Source: Pseudanabaena biceps (GTDB taxonomy: Bacteria > Cyanobacteriota > Cyanobacteriia > Pseudanabaenales > Pseudanabaenaceae). From it: a DNA stretch of 64,000 bases. The stretch covers positions 2,024,501 to 2,088,500 of the forward strand of contig JAATWA010000001.1 in the NCBI GenBank assembly GCA_013361095.1, written 5' to 3'. A program made the translations under genes and the position numbers. A model generated the notes under the pieces. That model was not told where the DNA came from. It ran no database searches and saw nothing but the letters and a program-made list of their open reading frames with translations. Positions 16,724 to 25,406 of the stretch are shown piece by piece; the stretch's first letter is position 1, and each line of letters starts with the position of its first letter.

Positions 16724-17905
16724 TTACTGGTAACGGATGCCAGCTTGTCTTAGACGATCAAGGGCTTCACCAAGGCGATCGCAATCAGCAATTAAACTGA
16801 TCCTGACATAGCCCTCACCACCTTGACCAAACGCACTACCTGGAGTAAGTACTACGCCTGTACTCTCCAACACCTTAAGGGCAAAATTTGCTGAGGTCAT
16901 GCCTTTAGGGACAGGAACCCAGAGATACATAGTGGCATAGGTTTTGGGTATATCCCAACCTAACTCACTGAGTCCTGCAATCAAAAAATCACGACGCTCT
17001 TTATAACGATCGCAAACTTCTTCGAGATATTTATCGGGCAGTTGGAGGGCTGTCTCCGCAGCTACCTGAATCGCGGAAAAAATCCCATAATCAAGGTTGG
17101 TTTTGAGCGTTCGCAAGCCTTGAATTACATGGCGATTGCCCACAACAAAACCAACCCGCCAGCCAGCCATATTGTAGGTTTTGGACAGAGTATGAAACTC
17201 TACGCCCACATCTTTACCACCTTCAATTTCTAATAAACTGGTGGGCTGATAGCCGTCAAAGGCAAGCTCGGCATAACAGAGATCATGCACTAATAAAATC
17301 TCGTATTTCTTGGCAAAGGCAACTACCTCTTCAAAAAACTCACGCGGTGCGATCGCCCCTGTAGGATTTGCGGGATAGTTGAAATACATGACCTTAGCGC
17401 GTTGAGCAATTTCTTCAGGAATTGCTTTAAGGTCGATTAACCAATTATTTTCGGCGGTAAGAATCATTTCATAGATTTCGCCGCCAGCTAGTAAAGGCCC
17501 TCGAAAATGAGCTGGATAGGCGGGACTTGGTACAAGGACAACATCACCTGGATCAATGTAGGCGATCGCTAAATGTCCTAGCCCTTCCTTAGAGCCGATC
17601 AGTGGTAGAGCTTCACCTTCGGGATCAAGCCGCACACTATAACGGCGGTGATACCAATCGGTGATGGCACGACGAAAACTGGCTGTTCCTTCAAAGGGTG
17701 GATAGCCATGATTTTTAGGGTTTTGTAAAGCCGCGATCGCGGAGTCGATCACAGGTTGCGGAGTCGGACCATCGGGATTGCCCATCCCTAGATCAATTAA
17801 ATCTAAGCCTTGCTCTTTCGCTCGCAGCTTCAACTCATCCAAGCGGGCAAAAACATATTGGGGGAGTTTTTCTAATCGCTGAGCGGGTTGGAGCCAAGTC
17901 TTCAT
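16724..17905 (-). CDS. class I/II PLP-dependent aminotransferase
   Basis: The 393-residue enzyme is a fold-type I aminotransferase. The PLP lysine is in FHTLSKTYNMAGWRVGF, the phosphate-binding and substrate residues appear in FNYPANPTGA and VRISLI. The start (QYVFARLDELKLRAKEQGLD, DLGMGNPDGPTP) resembles the group containing LL-diaminopimelate aminotransferases and AlaC-like alanine/aspartate aminotransferases. The substrate cannot be decided by eye. Full length for the family and monocistronic. Confidence 0.88.
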   Translation of the reverse strand: MKTWLQPAQRLEKLPQYVFARLDELKLRAKEQGLDLIDLGMGNPDGPTPQPVIDSAIAALQNPKNHGYPPFEGTASFRRAITDWYHRRYSVRLDPEGEALPLIGSKEGLGHLAIAYIDPGDVVLVPSPAYPAHFRGPLLAGGEIYEMILTAENNWLIDLKAIPEEIAQRAKVMYFNYPANPTGAIAPREFFEEVVAFAKKYEILLVHDLCYAELAFDGYQPTSLLEIEGGKDVGVEFHTLSKTYNMAGWRVGFVVGNRHVIQGLRTLKTNLDYGIFSAIQVAAETALQLPDKYLEEVCDRYKERRDFLIAGLSELGWDIPKTYATMYLWVPVPKGMTSANFALKVLESTGVVLTPGSAFGQGGEGYVRISLIADCDRLGEALDRLRQAGIRYQ

Positions 17906-18280
17906 TTGTGTTTTTGGAGCTTATAAAGTTTATTGATATAGCAGAATTACATTTAACTAAGCATAATTTAGAAAATACCAGTCAAAACCTGCCGCGTACA
18001 CGCAAGCTTTGGGATTTTAAGTTTAACTGAGCCTAGCTACTTACAGAAATTTGATTTTAATAGAAATTGTCTCGCGATCGCACCCTCAATTTAGGTGTTC
18101 CTGCCAGCTAATTTTATTTCACATTACTTTTTTATATTACGCGGTATGTCTCTAAGACCGAAGAATCAAGTAACTCGCCGCTAATAAGTAGCTGAGCATA
18201 ATTACCCCCTAAAACCTGTAGCGCACGCGGAGCGTGCGTCACAGGTTCTAGGAGCTTTCAAAGATTCACAAGCATAAAGA
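17906..18280. other. intergenic stretch with repeat termini
   Basis: It contains a right terminus of the AGTAGCTGRGCATAAT family (18022-18041, reading tttaactgagcctagctact), a left terminus (18188-18204) and the hairpin at 18208-18252. No gene seen here; a possible 33-codon gene follows on the minus strand. Confidence 0.5.
18187..18252. repeat. left end and hairpin of an AGTAGCTGRGCATAAT-type element
   Basis: aagtagctgagcataatta is followed by the hairpin cctaaaacctgtagcgcacg / cgtgcgtcacaggttctagg (18208-18252, apex gc-gga-gc). The element at 29211-29311 has the same plan and nearly the same outer hairpin arm. Confidence 0.65.
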
Positions 18281-18382
18281 CTATTTTAAGAAATGTGATA
18301 TCAAATTCCATACTTCTAAACCGATGAAGCTCGCCAAAATCAGAAAGATGGCGACATTTAAACTAGCTTTAACTTTTTCCAT
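18281..18382 (-). CDS. possible 33-residue single-helix membrane protein
   Basis: An ATG at 18382 opens a 33-codon frame ending in TAG at 18281. The product starts with a short basic amphipathic part (MEKVKASLN), followed by one hydrophobic helix (VAIFLILASFIGLEVWNLI) and a tail HFLK. This layout is that of the small single-span subunits common in thylakoid complexes (for example cytochrome b6f, photosystem or NDH-1 subunits), but I do not recognise it as any of these. No strong ribosome binding site is seen. It is too short for usual gene finders. Confidence 0.45.
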   Translation of the reverse strand: MEKVKASLNVAIFLILASFIGLEVWNLISHFLK

Positions 18383-18598
18383 GTTTTTTACTTTTCAACA
18401 TAACCATTGTTACTGTTTGAGGCACTTTGCAGTTTCTTAAAAATAAGAAAGTGCTTGAAAGTTTGGCAAAGCAAGCCTTTCAAATCTATAAATCAAGAAC
18501 CTACGTTTGAATGAATTATTTTGAGTAAAAAAAGCATCAATTTGACGAGTTGAGCTAAACTTAAGCCTTATTACATTCAACTGTGAGGATGTACCGCT

Positions 18599-19627
18599 AT
18601 GAATTGCCTTCCAAAGTTTGGCATTATCGGGGTTGGCGCGATCGCATCATTGGCGATTATTCAACCAGCATCAGCTCAATTTGTGATTTTTGTTACGGGT
18701 AATGACTCCGCCACCTTACAGAGAGTCCGCACTATTTCACCTAACGCTTTTCCGACTAAAATCAACGATCAGCCAGTTATTCAAGCAGGTACTTTTAATT
18801 CAGAGAATAGCGCCGATAGCCTTGCGATCGCTTTGCAACAATCTGGACTGTCAGCTCAAAAATATTTCCGATCATCGGGCGGTAAGGAGAGCAATGTTCA
18901 AGTGCCTTTCCCCGAAAACTCTGCCACCGTTACTAATTTGCCGTCTCCTCAACAAGTAGTAATTCAGCCTAATTCCACTTCATCACAGGTGGTGATTCAG
19001 CCAGAAACACAGCCTAATGCATCGATTTATACCTCCTATCCACAACAGACCTATTCCCAACCACAGTATCAACAGATCACCACAAATACTGTCGTTCCTC
19101 AAGTGCAAACTCAGCAAGTTTTAGTACCCCGTTGGCAGCAGGTCATGGTTCCTGAGACTCGCCAATTTGTGACCCAAACAGTTGTACCCCAAACTCAAAT
19201 TGTGCAAACTGGCTATGCCCAGTCTGGTTATGTGCAGCCCACCACTACCTATGTCCAACCTGATGCTGGGTTTGTACAAACATCGCCTCAAGTTATTACT
19301 CCCACAGCTTTTGACAACTCAACGGTAGCGGCTAATAGCTACGTCTCCACAAATGTTCAACCTACTTCTAATGGATTTAGTAACGAGCCACCATTGCCAC
19401 AGCAAAGCCAAAGCACTAATTTCCGTTATGTTGCTGCTGTGCCAACTGGTGTCAACAACCAATCTTTACTGTCACGGGTCAGACAATATATTCCTAGTGC
19501 TTTTTTAGCTAACTCTGGGCGTGGCTCTTACATTAATGCAGGTGCTTATCAGAGTCGTGACTCTGCCGAATCAGTATCACGATATTTGCGATCGCAGGGT
19601 CTGGACTCACGGGTTCTTTATTTTTAA
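18599..19627 (+). CDS. secreted protein with two SPOR-like domains
   Basis: The 342-residue product begins with a signal peptide (ending SLAIIQPASAQ). Two related segments lie at the ends: residues ~27-92 (VRTISPNAFPTKIND...IQAGTF) and ~275-342 (VRQYIPSAFLANSGR...INAGAY), both with the AGxF/Y...A....L...G pattern of SPOR domains, which bind denuded glycan strands. The middle is a long Gln/Pro/Thr/Val-rich linker. It should be periplasmic and linked with cell wall or division. gtgagga precedes the ATG. potB follows after 16 bases, so the three may be co-transcribed. Confidence 0.75.
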   Translation: MNCLPKFGIIGVGAIASLAIIQPASAQFVIFVTGNDSATLQRVRTISPNAFPTKINDQPVIQAGTFNSENSADSLAIALQQSGLSAQKYFRSSGGKESNVQVPFPENSATVTNLPSPQQVVIQPNSTSSQVVIQPETQPNASIYTSYPQQTYSQPQYQQITTNTVVPQVQTQQVLVPRWQQVMVPETRQFVTQTVVPQTQIVQTGYAQSGYVQPTTTYVQPDAGFVQTSPQVITPTAFDNSTVAANSYVSTNVQPTSNGFSNEPPLPQQSQSTNFRYVAAVPTGVNNQSLLSRVRQYIPSAFLANSGRGSYINAGAYQSRDSAESVSRYLRSQGLDSRVLYF

Positions 19628-19643
19628 TTTTTGATGACTAGCC

Positions 19644-20555
19644 ATGACTGCCAATAACGTCAATGAACCCGACAACGACCTGAATAATATCAGCCAGCGA
19701 TCAAAACGATTGAAGTGGCTGGAGCCATTTACCTTGCTCTTTCCTAGCGGATTTTGGCTGGTCACTTTTTTGATTGTCCCGACAATTTTTATCTTTATCC
19801 AAAGCCTAGTTCCCCTTGGTAAGACCGAATTTGGCTTTGCTAATTACCAACGAGTATTTGAGTTTGTGGGTGGCAACTTTGTCTATTTAGTGGTCGTATG
19901 GCGATCGCTACTTTATGCAATGATTACCACCTCATTTTGTCTGTTACTGGGTTTTCCTGTCGCCTATTGGCTGGCGGTGATTGCCCCTAAGTCTTGGCGC
20001 AGTATTTTGTTGTTACTGTTTGTCTTACCCCTCTGGACATCATCACTATTAAGATCCTACGCATGGATCACGATTTTGCGACCCACAGGAGTCTTAAACA
20101 CCTTTCTTAACTTCATTGGCTTGTCTGGCATTAATGTTCTCAACAAAGCTGAGGGTGTGATTATTGGCATGATTTATACCTATCTGCCTTACATGGTATT
20201 AGTGCTGTATACCTCTCTCGAAAAGCTCGATTTGCGTTTACTAGAAGCCGCCGCCGACCTTGGTGCTAATGCTAAACAGACATTTTGGAAAGTCACAGTC
20301 CCACAGGTGTCTTCGGGAATTATCGCGGGAACATCACTTGTCTCGATCACTAGTTTTAGTGACTACATCAATCCCCAGCTTTTGGGCGGTCCTGGCAGCC
20401 GCACGATCGCCTCAATTATTGAATTGCAGTTTTTAGGAGCAGGCAGCAATCGAGGCTTTGGCTCAGCCTTAAGTATGGTGCTGATTTTAGCAGTGACCAT
20501 AGTAATAGCTTTGTTAATCAAATACGGCGATCGTCGGGTAGTGAGTGATGGCTAA
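19644..20555 (+). CDS. potB: polyamine-type ABC transporter permease PotB
   Basis: The 303-residue inner membrane protein is one permease of a spermidine/putrescine-type ABC importer. Six hydrophobic helices are visible after a soluble N-terminus, and the EAA loop that contacts the ATPase is present (EAAADLGANAKQTFWKVTVP). The pairing with the second permease downstream, overlapping by 8 bases, is typical. The ATPase (PotA) and binding protein (PotD) are not in this window and would lie elsewhere. The substrate is assumed from the family. Confidence 0.88.
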   Translation: MTANNVNEPDNDLNNISQRSKRLKWLEPFTLLFPSGFWLVTFLIVPTIFIFIQSLVPLGKTEFGFANYQRVFEFVGGNFVYLVVVWRSLLYAMITTSFCLLLGFPVAYWLAVIAPKSWRSILLLLFVLPLWTSSLLRSYAWITILRPTGVLNTFLNFIGLSGINVLNKAEGVIIGMIYTYLPYMVLVLYTSLEKLDLRLLEAAADLGANAKQTFWKVTVPQVSSGIIAGTSLVSITSFSDYINPQLLGGPGSRTIASIIELQFLGAGSNRGFGSALSMVLILAVTIVIALLIKYGDRRVVSDG

Positions 20556-21348
20556 TTCGATCCAAGTTCCCCCCCTCAAACGTTGGCAGACTTGGTACAC
20601 AGTCATTGCCTTCCTATATATGTATCTACCGATCGCGGTACTTACGATTTTTAGCTTTAATGAGTCCCCATCTTCGGCACAATGGACGGGATTTACTTGG
20701 AATTGGTACGCCAAATTTTTACAAAATCCGACTTTATTAGCGGCATTGAGAAATAGCTTAAGTGTGGCTCTTACCGCTGTCGCTGTGTCCGCCGTACTCG
20801 GTACACTGACTGCTGTGGGACTATCGAGATATTACTTCCCAGGCAAAAGGCTATATCAGGGTGCAACTTATTTACCTTTGATCATTCCCGATATTGCGAT
20901 CGCGGTGGCGACTCTGGTGTTTTTTGCGGCGATCAAGTTACCACTTAGTCTTGGCACGATTGTGATTGCTCATATCGTATTTTGTCTAGCTTATGTCGCT
21001 GTCGTGGTTTCAAGTCGTTTAGCCAGTATTGATCCTAAACTCGAAGAAGCCGCCCTCGATCTTGGTGCAACACCAGTTCAAGCTTTCTTGAGAGTACTTT
21101 TACCTCAGCTTCTGCCTGGCATAGTGTCGGGTAGTTTATTGGCATTTATTCTGAGTATGGATGACTTTGTAATTGCTTACTTCACCGCAGGTGTAGGTGC
21201 GACAACGTTGCCGATCGCTATTTTTTCATCCCTTCGTAGTGGTGGGGTTACGCCTGAATTAAATGCCTTAAGCGTACTGCTAATCATTGCTTCTGGCTCA
21301 ATGGCGGCGATCGCTGAGACTGTCAGAAGATGGGGTAATCACGATTAA
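20548..21348 (+). CDS. potC: polyamine-type ABC transporter permease PotC
   Basis: The 266-residue protein is the second permease of the importer, with six helices and an EAA loop (EAALDLGATPVQAFLRVLLP). The segment LAFILSMDDFVIAYFTAG is characteristic of PotC-like permeases. The ATG at 20548 lies inside the end of potB; a GTG directly before it is an alternative. It is the last gene of the operon; a repeat element follows. Confidence 0.88.
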   Translation: MANSIQVPPLKRWQTWYTVIAFLYMYLPIAVLTIFSFNESPSSAQWTGFTWNWYAKFLQNPTLLAALRNSLSVALTAVAVSAVLGTLTAVGLSRYYFPGKRLYQGATYLPLIIPDIAIAVATLVFFAAIKLPLSLGTIVIAHIVFCLAYVAVVVSSRLASIDPKLEEAALDLGATPVQAFLRVLLPQLLPGIVSGSLLAFILSMDDFVIAYFTAGVGATTLPIAIFSSLRSGGVTPELNALSVLLIIASGSMAAIAETVRRWGNHD

Positions 21349-21385
21349 ATAAGGTGTGGCGAACGCTGCGCGTACACCACACCTC

Positions 21386-21514
21386 AGCAATTCTCATTAT
21401 GAAACCAATTTTGGGGTTTGCAGCGCCTGAGGCGATGCAAACCCCAAAATTGGTTTTTTGAAAGCCAGCCTTCGGCTGGCTTTCAAAAAACCAATTTTTA
21501 TAACGAGAATTGCT
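21386..21514. mobile_element. MITE-like element, AGCAATTCTCAT family, copy 2
   Basis: Bounded by agcaattctcattat and ataacgagaattgct. It is in the opposite orientation to copy 1 and has a longer second hairpin (gaaagccagccttcggctgg...), so the internal hairpins vary in length while the termini stay the same. Confidence 0.82.
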
Positions 21515-21568
21515 GACCACGTCTAATCAGGGATGAGCGAATAAATAAAGTACCATTCAAGATTTTAG

Positions 21569-21605
21569 AGAATTGTTAGGGCGGCAAAGCCGCCCTAACA
21601 ATTCT
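21569..21605. repeat. GC-apex hairpin repeat
   Basis: agaattgttagggcgg / ccgccctaacaattct around caaag (apex gc-aaa-gc). Together with the terminus at 21649-21662 it may be the remnant of a 95-bp-family element. Confidence 0.8.
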
Positions 21606-21762
21606 GGTTTTATATTTGGTAATTTATTAAATCGCACAGCCCTTATTTACTGGGAAGGGAGTAATAATTATCAAGAAATTTTTCGGGTTTACCAAGTGTC
21701 GGTTGAATACCTGTGGTATATTACTGTTGGCAAAGCTAACTAAAGCTAAAGAATGACTCCCC

Positions 21763-22206
21763 ATGAGTGAGAAGCCTCTAAAGCTGCGAATCTCAGTTCC
21801 ACCCGTTGAGGGAATCGAGGACATTCCCATCGCGGCGGTCGAAGTACTCGCTACAAAAATGGGGTTTAGTCCTGATTCTGTGCAAGATGTCGTACAAGCT
21901 CTTACGGAAGCTTTGGTAAATGCGATTTTGTACAGCACTTCCGATCTTGATGTGGAAATTGCAGTTTTTGCAGCAATAAATAGCTTGATTGTAGAGGTCC
22001 GCGATCGTGGATCGGGTTTTGATGCTGACAGTGTGCCGCCGCCTGACTTTGACTTGATATCTGAGATTGGTGTCAAAAATGGCGGCTTCGGTATACATAT
22101 GATCAAAGCTTTGGTTGACAAGGTCGAAATTGAATCTACCGATCAAGGTACAACAGTCCGTATGAGTAAGTTTCTGTCTATTCCCAAAACTATTCTCCAA
22201 TCATGA
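21763..22206 (+). CDS. RsbW-like anti-sigma factor / serine kinase
   Basis: The 147-residue product is a GHKL-type ATP-binding protein of the RsbW/SpoIIAB group. The N box (ALTEALVNAILYS), G1 box (VRDRGSGFD) and G2 box (GGFGIHMIKAL) are visible. Such proteins bind a sigma factor or another target and phosphorylate a STAS antagonist. The next gene encodes a STAS protein and overlaps by four bases (ATGA), which makes them a partner-switching pair. No phosphatase or sigma factor is next to them, so the output target is unknown. Confidence 0.88.
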   Translation: MSEKPLKLRISVPPVEGIEDIPIAAVEVLATKMGFSPDSVQDVVQALTEALVNAILYSTSDLDVEIAVFAAINSLIVEVRDRGSGFDADSVPPPDFDLISEIGVKNGGFGIHMIKALVDKVEIESTDQGTTVRMSKFLSIPKTILQS

Positions 22207-22553
22207 CGCATTCCTCATTTTTACAAGATGAACTCAAGATCGTCGAACAGATTGATGGCGATCAAGTTATTCTCAAACTAAATGGTGCTTTGAGTGTTAC
22301 TACAGTTCCGTATTTCAGGCAAGCTGTTCAGCCATTCATTGACCGCAAGCTAGCAGCGATCGTCCTAGACTTTGAGGGAGTGACCAAGATTGTCAGCCGA
22401 GGCGTAGGTGCAGCAATTGATATGGCTGTCCAAGCTAAAAAGCAAGGTGGTAAGTTGCGCTTAGAGAATGTTGGTAAATATGGACGTTCTCTATATATCC
22501 AAGGTGTACATCTAGTTGCTGAAGTGCCTGAATTAGAAGGATTTGAACCATAA
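22203..22553 (+). CDS. STAS-domain anti-sigma factor antagonist
   Basis: The 116-residue product is a single STAS domain: IDGDQVILKLNGALSVTTVP, then the phospho-acceptor region VTKIVSRGVGAAIDMAV, where Ser stands at the position phosphorylated in SpoIIAA/RsbV (usual form D-S-S-G; here V-S-R-G). It is translationally coupled to the RsbW-like gene upstream and should be its substrate and antagonist. A strong hairpin with T run follows directly and should end the operon before dnaE-c. Confidence 0.88.
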   Translation: MTHSSFLQDELKIVEQIDGDQVILKLNGALSVTTVPYFRQAVQPFIDRKLAAIVLDFEGVTKIVSRGVGAAIDMAVQAKKQGGKLRLENVGKYGRSLYIQGVHLVAEVPELEGFEP

Positions 22554-22607
22554 AAAAAGCACAAGTAGCAGTCGGCGCATCGCGCCGACTGCTACTTGTG
22601 CTTTTTT
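22552..22607 (+). terminator. hairpin terminator between STAS gene and dnaE-c
   Basis: aaaaaaagcacaagtagcag plus tcggcg pairs perfectly with its reverse complement around catcg and ends in a T run. It overlaps the STAS stop codon and lies just before the dnaE-c ribosome binding site. Confidence 0.85.
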
Positions 22608-22624
22608 ATTTGCAGGAAATAAAA

Positions 22625-24001
22625 ATGAAAATAGTCAGCCGCAAGTCACTGGGTATACAGCCTGTGTTCGATATTGGCTTAGCAAATGATCACAACTTTT
22701 TATTAGATAGTGGTTATATTGCCTCAAATTGTTTTAACAAATCTCACAGTGTTGCCTACGGATATGTCACCTATCAGACCGCATTTCTAAAGGCTAACTA
22801 CCCTGTGGAATATATGGCGGCGTTGTTATCTTCGATCAGTGGGGATCAAGATAAAGTGCAGCGATATATTGCCAATTGTCGAAGCATGGGAATCTCGGTT
22901 TTACCTCCTGATGTCAATAGTTCTGGAGAAGACTTTACGCCGAAAGGTCAGCAAATTCTATTTGGACTAGCAGCGATTAAAAATCTTGGTGCGGGACCGA
23001 TCGCAGCAATTTTACAAGGTAGACAGCAAGGGGGCGCGTTTACGTCCTTAGCAGATTTGTGTAGTCGTCTTGATTCGCGATCGCTCAATAAAAAAGCTTT
23101 AGAGGCTTTAATTCAGACTGGGGCGCTCGACTTGCTAGAGTCAAATCGTCATCAGTTGATGAATGATCTCGATACTATGATGGACTGGGCTTCACGGAGA
23201 GCCAAAGAGCTGGCTTCAGGACAGGGAAATATATTTGATTTCTTTGGGGAAAGTAATAACACAGAAACCTTTGATATTGCTCCTACGACATCGCGAGTAC
23301 AAGACTACTCTTCTCAAGAAAAGCTCCGCCTTGAAAAAGAGTTACTCGGTTTCTATATTTCCGACCATCCCCTCAATGGGGTGAGTCGTTCGGCGAGATT
23401 AATGGCTCCTATTAGTCTGTGCGATATTCCAGATTCGTTAGAAACTAAAACCGTGACTGCGATCGCTTTGATTTTGGATATCAAGGATGTGACCACCAAA
23501 AAAGGCGATCGCATGGCAATTTTGCAAATTGAAGATCTTACGGGTAGCACGGAGGCTGTAGTTTTTCCGAAGACCTATGATAAGGTCAAGCATCTTTTGG
23601 AAAAAGATAAGCGAGTGATGGTGTGGGGCAAAATTGATCGGCGTGATGAGCAAACGCAATTAATTATTGATGATATGCAACCAATTGAGTCGGTACGCAT
23701 GGTTAAGGTGGAACTGACTAGTGAGCAAGCAAGAGATCGGCAGGTTCTGGAACGCCTCAAAAAAGCCTTAAATCCTAATCCTAGCTATAGCAATAGTAGT
23801 AATAGCAATAACAGCTATGGCAAATCTAGCTATGGTCGAAATGAGCCTGATACTTCCAACAAAATCCCTGTAATTGCCTCGATCGAATATATGCCAAAGT
23901 TAGTGCGCTTAGGCAATCAGTTTTGGGTGCAAGATGAAGTCACTGCGGTTAAAGCTTTGCAGGAAGCTGGTTTTAAAGCTAGTTATGATGCTTTAGTGTG
24001 A
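22625..24001 (+). CDS. dnaE-c: split DNA polymerase III alpha, C-terminal half with DnaE intein C-fragment
   Basis: The 458-residue product starts with a 35-residue C-terminal half of the cyanobacterial split DnaE intein: MKIVSRKSLG, VFDIGLANDHNFLLDSG, YIASN, followed by the first extein residues CFNKSHSVAYGY. The catalytic Asn35 and Cys+1 are intact; the residue before Asn is Ser, as in other DnaE inteins lacking the usual His. The rest is the C-terminal part of the replicative polymerase alpha subunit, including the DNA-binding and OB-fold region (TAIALILDIKDVTTKKGDR). The N-terminal half with IntN must be encoded elsewhere; the two join by trans-splicing. The ATG at 22625 with gcagga upstream gives an exact IntC start. 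A Ser/Asn/Tyr-rich low-complexity insert lies near residue 390. Confidence 0.96.
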   Translation: MKIVSRKSLGIQPVFDIGLANDHNFLLDSGYIASNCFNKSHSVAYGYVTYQTAFLKANYPVEYMAALLSSISGDQDKVQRYIANCRSMGISVLPPDVNSSGEDFTPKGQQILFGLAAIKNLGAGPIAAILQGRQQGGAFTSLADLCSRLDSRSLNKKALEALIQTGALDLLESNRHQLMNDLDTMMDWASRRAKELASGQGNIFDFFGESNNTETFDIAPTTSRVQDYSSQEKLRLEKELLGFYISDHPLNGVSRSARLMAPISLCDIPDSLETKTVTAIALILDIKDVTTKKGDRMAILQIEDLTGSTEAVVFPKTYDKVKHLLEKDKRVMVWGKIDRRDEQTQLIIDDMQPIESVRMVKVELTSEQARDRQVLERLKKALNPNPSYSNSSNSNNSYGKSSYGRNEPDTSNKIPVIASIEYMPKLVRLGNQFWVQDEVTAVKALQEAGFKASYDALV

Positions 24002-24020
24002 TCAATATAGCGCTTTGCGC

Positions 24021-24077
24021 TCCAAGCCCAAAGTAAAGTTGCGGCGCTTTGCGCCGCAACTTTACTTTGGGCTTGGA
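24021..24077 (+). repeat. GC-apex hairpin repeat after dnaE-c
   Basis: tccaagcccaaagtaaagtt plus gcggcg pairs perfectly around ctttg; 19 bases after the dnaE-c stop. Confidence 0.88.
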
Positions 24078-24288
24078 TTTGTCCTAACATAACCAACTAC
24101 CGCTATATCTGTGTTGTATGATACAGATGATTAGCTAGGCGCAATTAAATCTTCAGGTCAAACAATACGCTGTATTGCTGATAACTCCTGTGTCTGGATT
24201 TGAGATACAAGTAAATAGAGGGGGCGGTATGGTGGTATCTCAGGTGATTGCTGGCTCGTTACATCGCTAAAAAAATTGTTGTAAATTT

Positions 24289-25377
24289 ATGAAAAGGCTG
24301 TCGTATATAAGTAAGTTTTCGCGATCGCTTACCAAACGAGAAATTGAGAATATTGGTAAAGTATCGCAAACCAACAACTCCAGAAGTGGAATCACAGGGG
24401 TATTACTGTGTTGTGGGGGGATTTTCTTTCAAATATTAGAAGGTGAAGATGAATGCATAGACAGCCTTTACAGCAAGATTTTGCAAGATGAGCGCCATAG
24501 CCAAATACTTTGTCTCAAATCTGAGCTAAATGTAACCCAGCGCCAATTTCCTGACTGGTCAATGGAAGTGATTGTTTTGGATGAAAATCACGATATTTTG
24601 CTACAACCGATCAAAATACTATTGCAAACCTTGGGAGAGTCCCATGCAATTTTGGCAAGTTATACTCAATCAGAAGTTTTACAGGCGATCGAATCTGGGT
24701 TTAATCCCCTTGATTTGAAGCCACGCTATAGAGAAAAAATTATCTTTTTTGCAGATATTGTCAGCTTTACTGGGCTTACAGAAAAGTTACAGGTAACGGA
24801 AGTCGTAGATTTACTTAATCAATTTTTTACAATTTGCACCAAAGCGATCGTCAGTCATGGCGGTGAAGTTACCAAGTTTATTGGTGATTGCGTGATGGCA
24901 TATTTTGATGGCGATCGCGCTGACGATGCATTGCAAGCAAGTTTAGAAATTTTGACTGAGCTAGAAATTTTACGCAATCAAGCCGATTCTTATAGTCCTT
25001 TGCGAGTTCTTTATATCGGAATTGGCTTGGCTAAGGGAAATGTGTTAGAGGGCAATATCGGTTCACATATTAAAAAAGAATATACAGTCATTGGCGATGC
25101 AGTGAATCTGGCGGCAAGAATGGAAACAATGACGAGGCAACTAAATCGGTTTTTAGTATTTTCTGATTCAGTGCGTCTTGGCTTAAGCGATCGCTGGCGA
25201 CCTGTTAGACTTGGCGATTTCCAAGCTAAGGGGCGGGAGGAAATTGTCGAGGTTTATTCTATTGACGATGTCTTGACCTTACAAAAATCTGATTTTCGTA
25301 AACTCAAGCAAGAAATTAAGCAACATCTTGAATTAATTTCCTGTCAACAGGCAAGTCAGCAGCCAACATTAGTGTAG
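24289..25377 (+). CDS. BLUF-domain photoactivated adenylyl cyclase
   Basis: The 362-residue protein joins a blue-light-sensing BLUF domain (about 1-100) to a class III nucleotide cyclase (about 148-330), the architecture of photoactivated adenylyl cyclases such as OaPAC and bPAC. The flavin-site residues stand at the OaPAC positions: Tyr6, Asn30, Gln48, Trp90 and Met92. The cyclase keeps both metal Asp residues (FFADIVSF, Asp156; FIGDCVMAYFDGD, Asp200), the purine-selecting Lys196 typical of adenylyl cyclases, and IGDAVNLAARME. It should make cAMP from ATP in blue light. The central helices (HDILLQPIKILLQTL) are those that couple the two domains. It is monocistronic. Confidence 0.95.
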   Translation: MKRLSYISKFSRSLTKREIENIGKVSQTNNSRSGITGVLLCCGGIFFQILEGEDECIDSLYSKILQDERHSQILCLKSELNVTQRQFPDWSMEVIVLDENHDILLQPIKILLQTLGESHAILASYTQSEVLQAIESGFNPLDLKPRYREKIIFFADIVSFTGLTEKLQVTEVVDLLNQFFTICTKAIVSHGGEVTKFIGDCVMAYFDGDRADDALQASLEILTELEILRNQADSYSPLRVLYIGIGLAKGNVLEGNIGSHIKKEYTVIGDAVNLAARMETMTRQLNRFLVFSDSVRLGLSDRWRPVRLGDFQAKGREEIVEVYSIDDVLTLQKSDFRKLKQEIKQHLELISCQQASQQPTLV

Positions 25378-25406
25378 GTGTAGCAAACCACAAATAGGGT
25401 TGCTAC

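Larger units (their letters stand above)
21349..21762. other. intergenic stretch with repeats
   Basis: The 414 bases hold an AGCAATTCTCAT-family element (21386-21514), a hairpin (21569-21605) and a solo actgggaagggagt terminus (21649-21662) of the 95-bp element family. The promoter of the following RsbW-like gene should lie in the last part. No gene seen. Confidence 0.5.

Noticed and set aside
22598..22624. Nine-codon upstream extension of dnaE-c
   Set aside because: It would start within the hairpin terminator; the IntC half starts exactly at the ATG at 22625 with a ribosome binding site.
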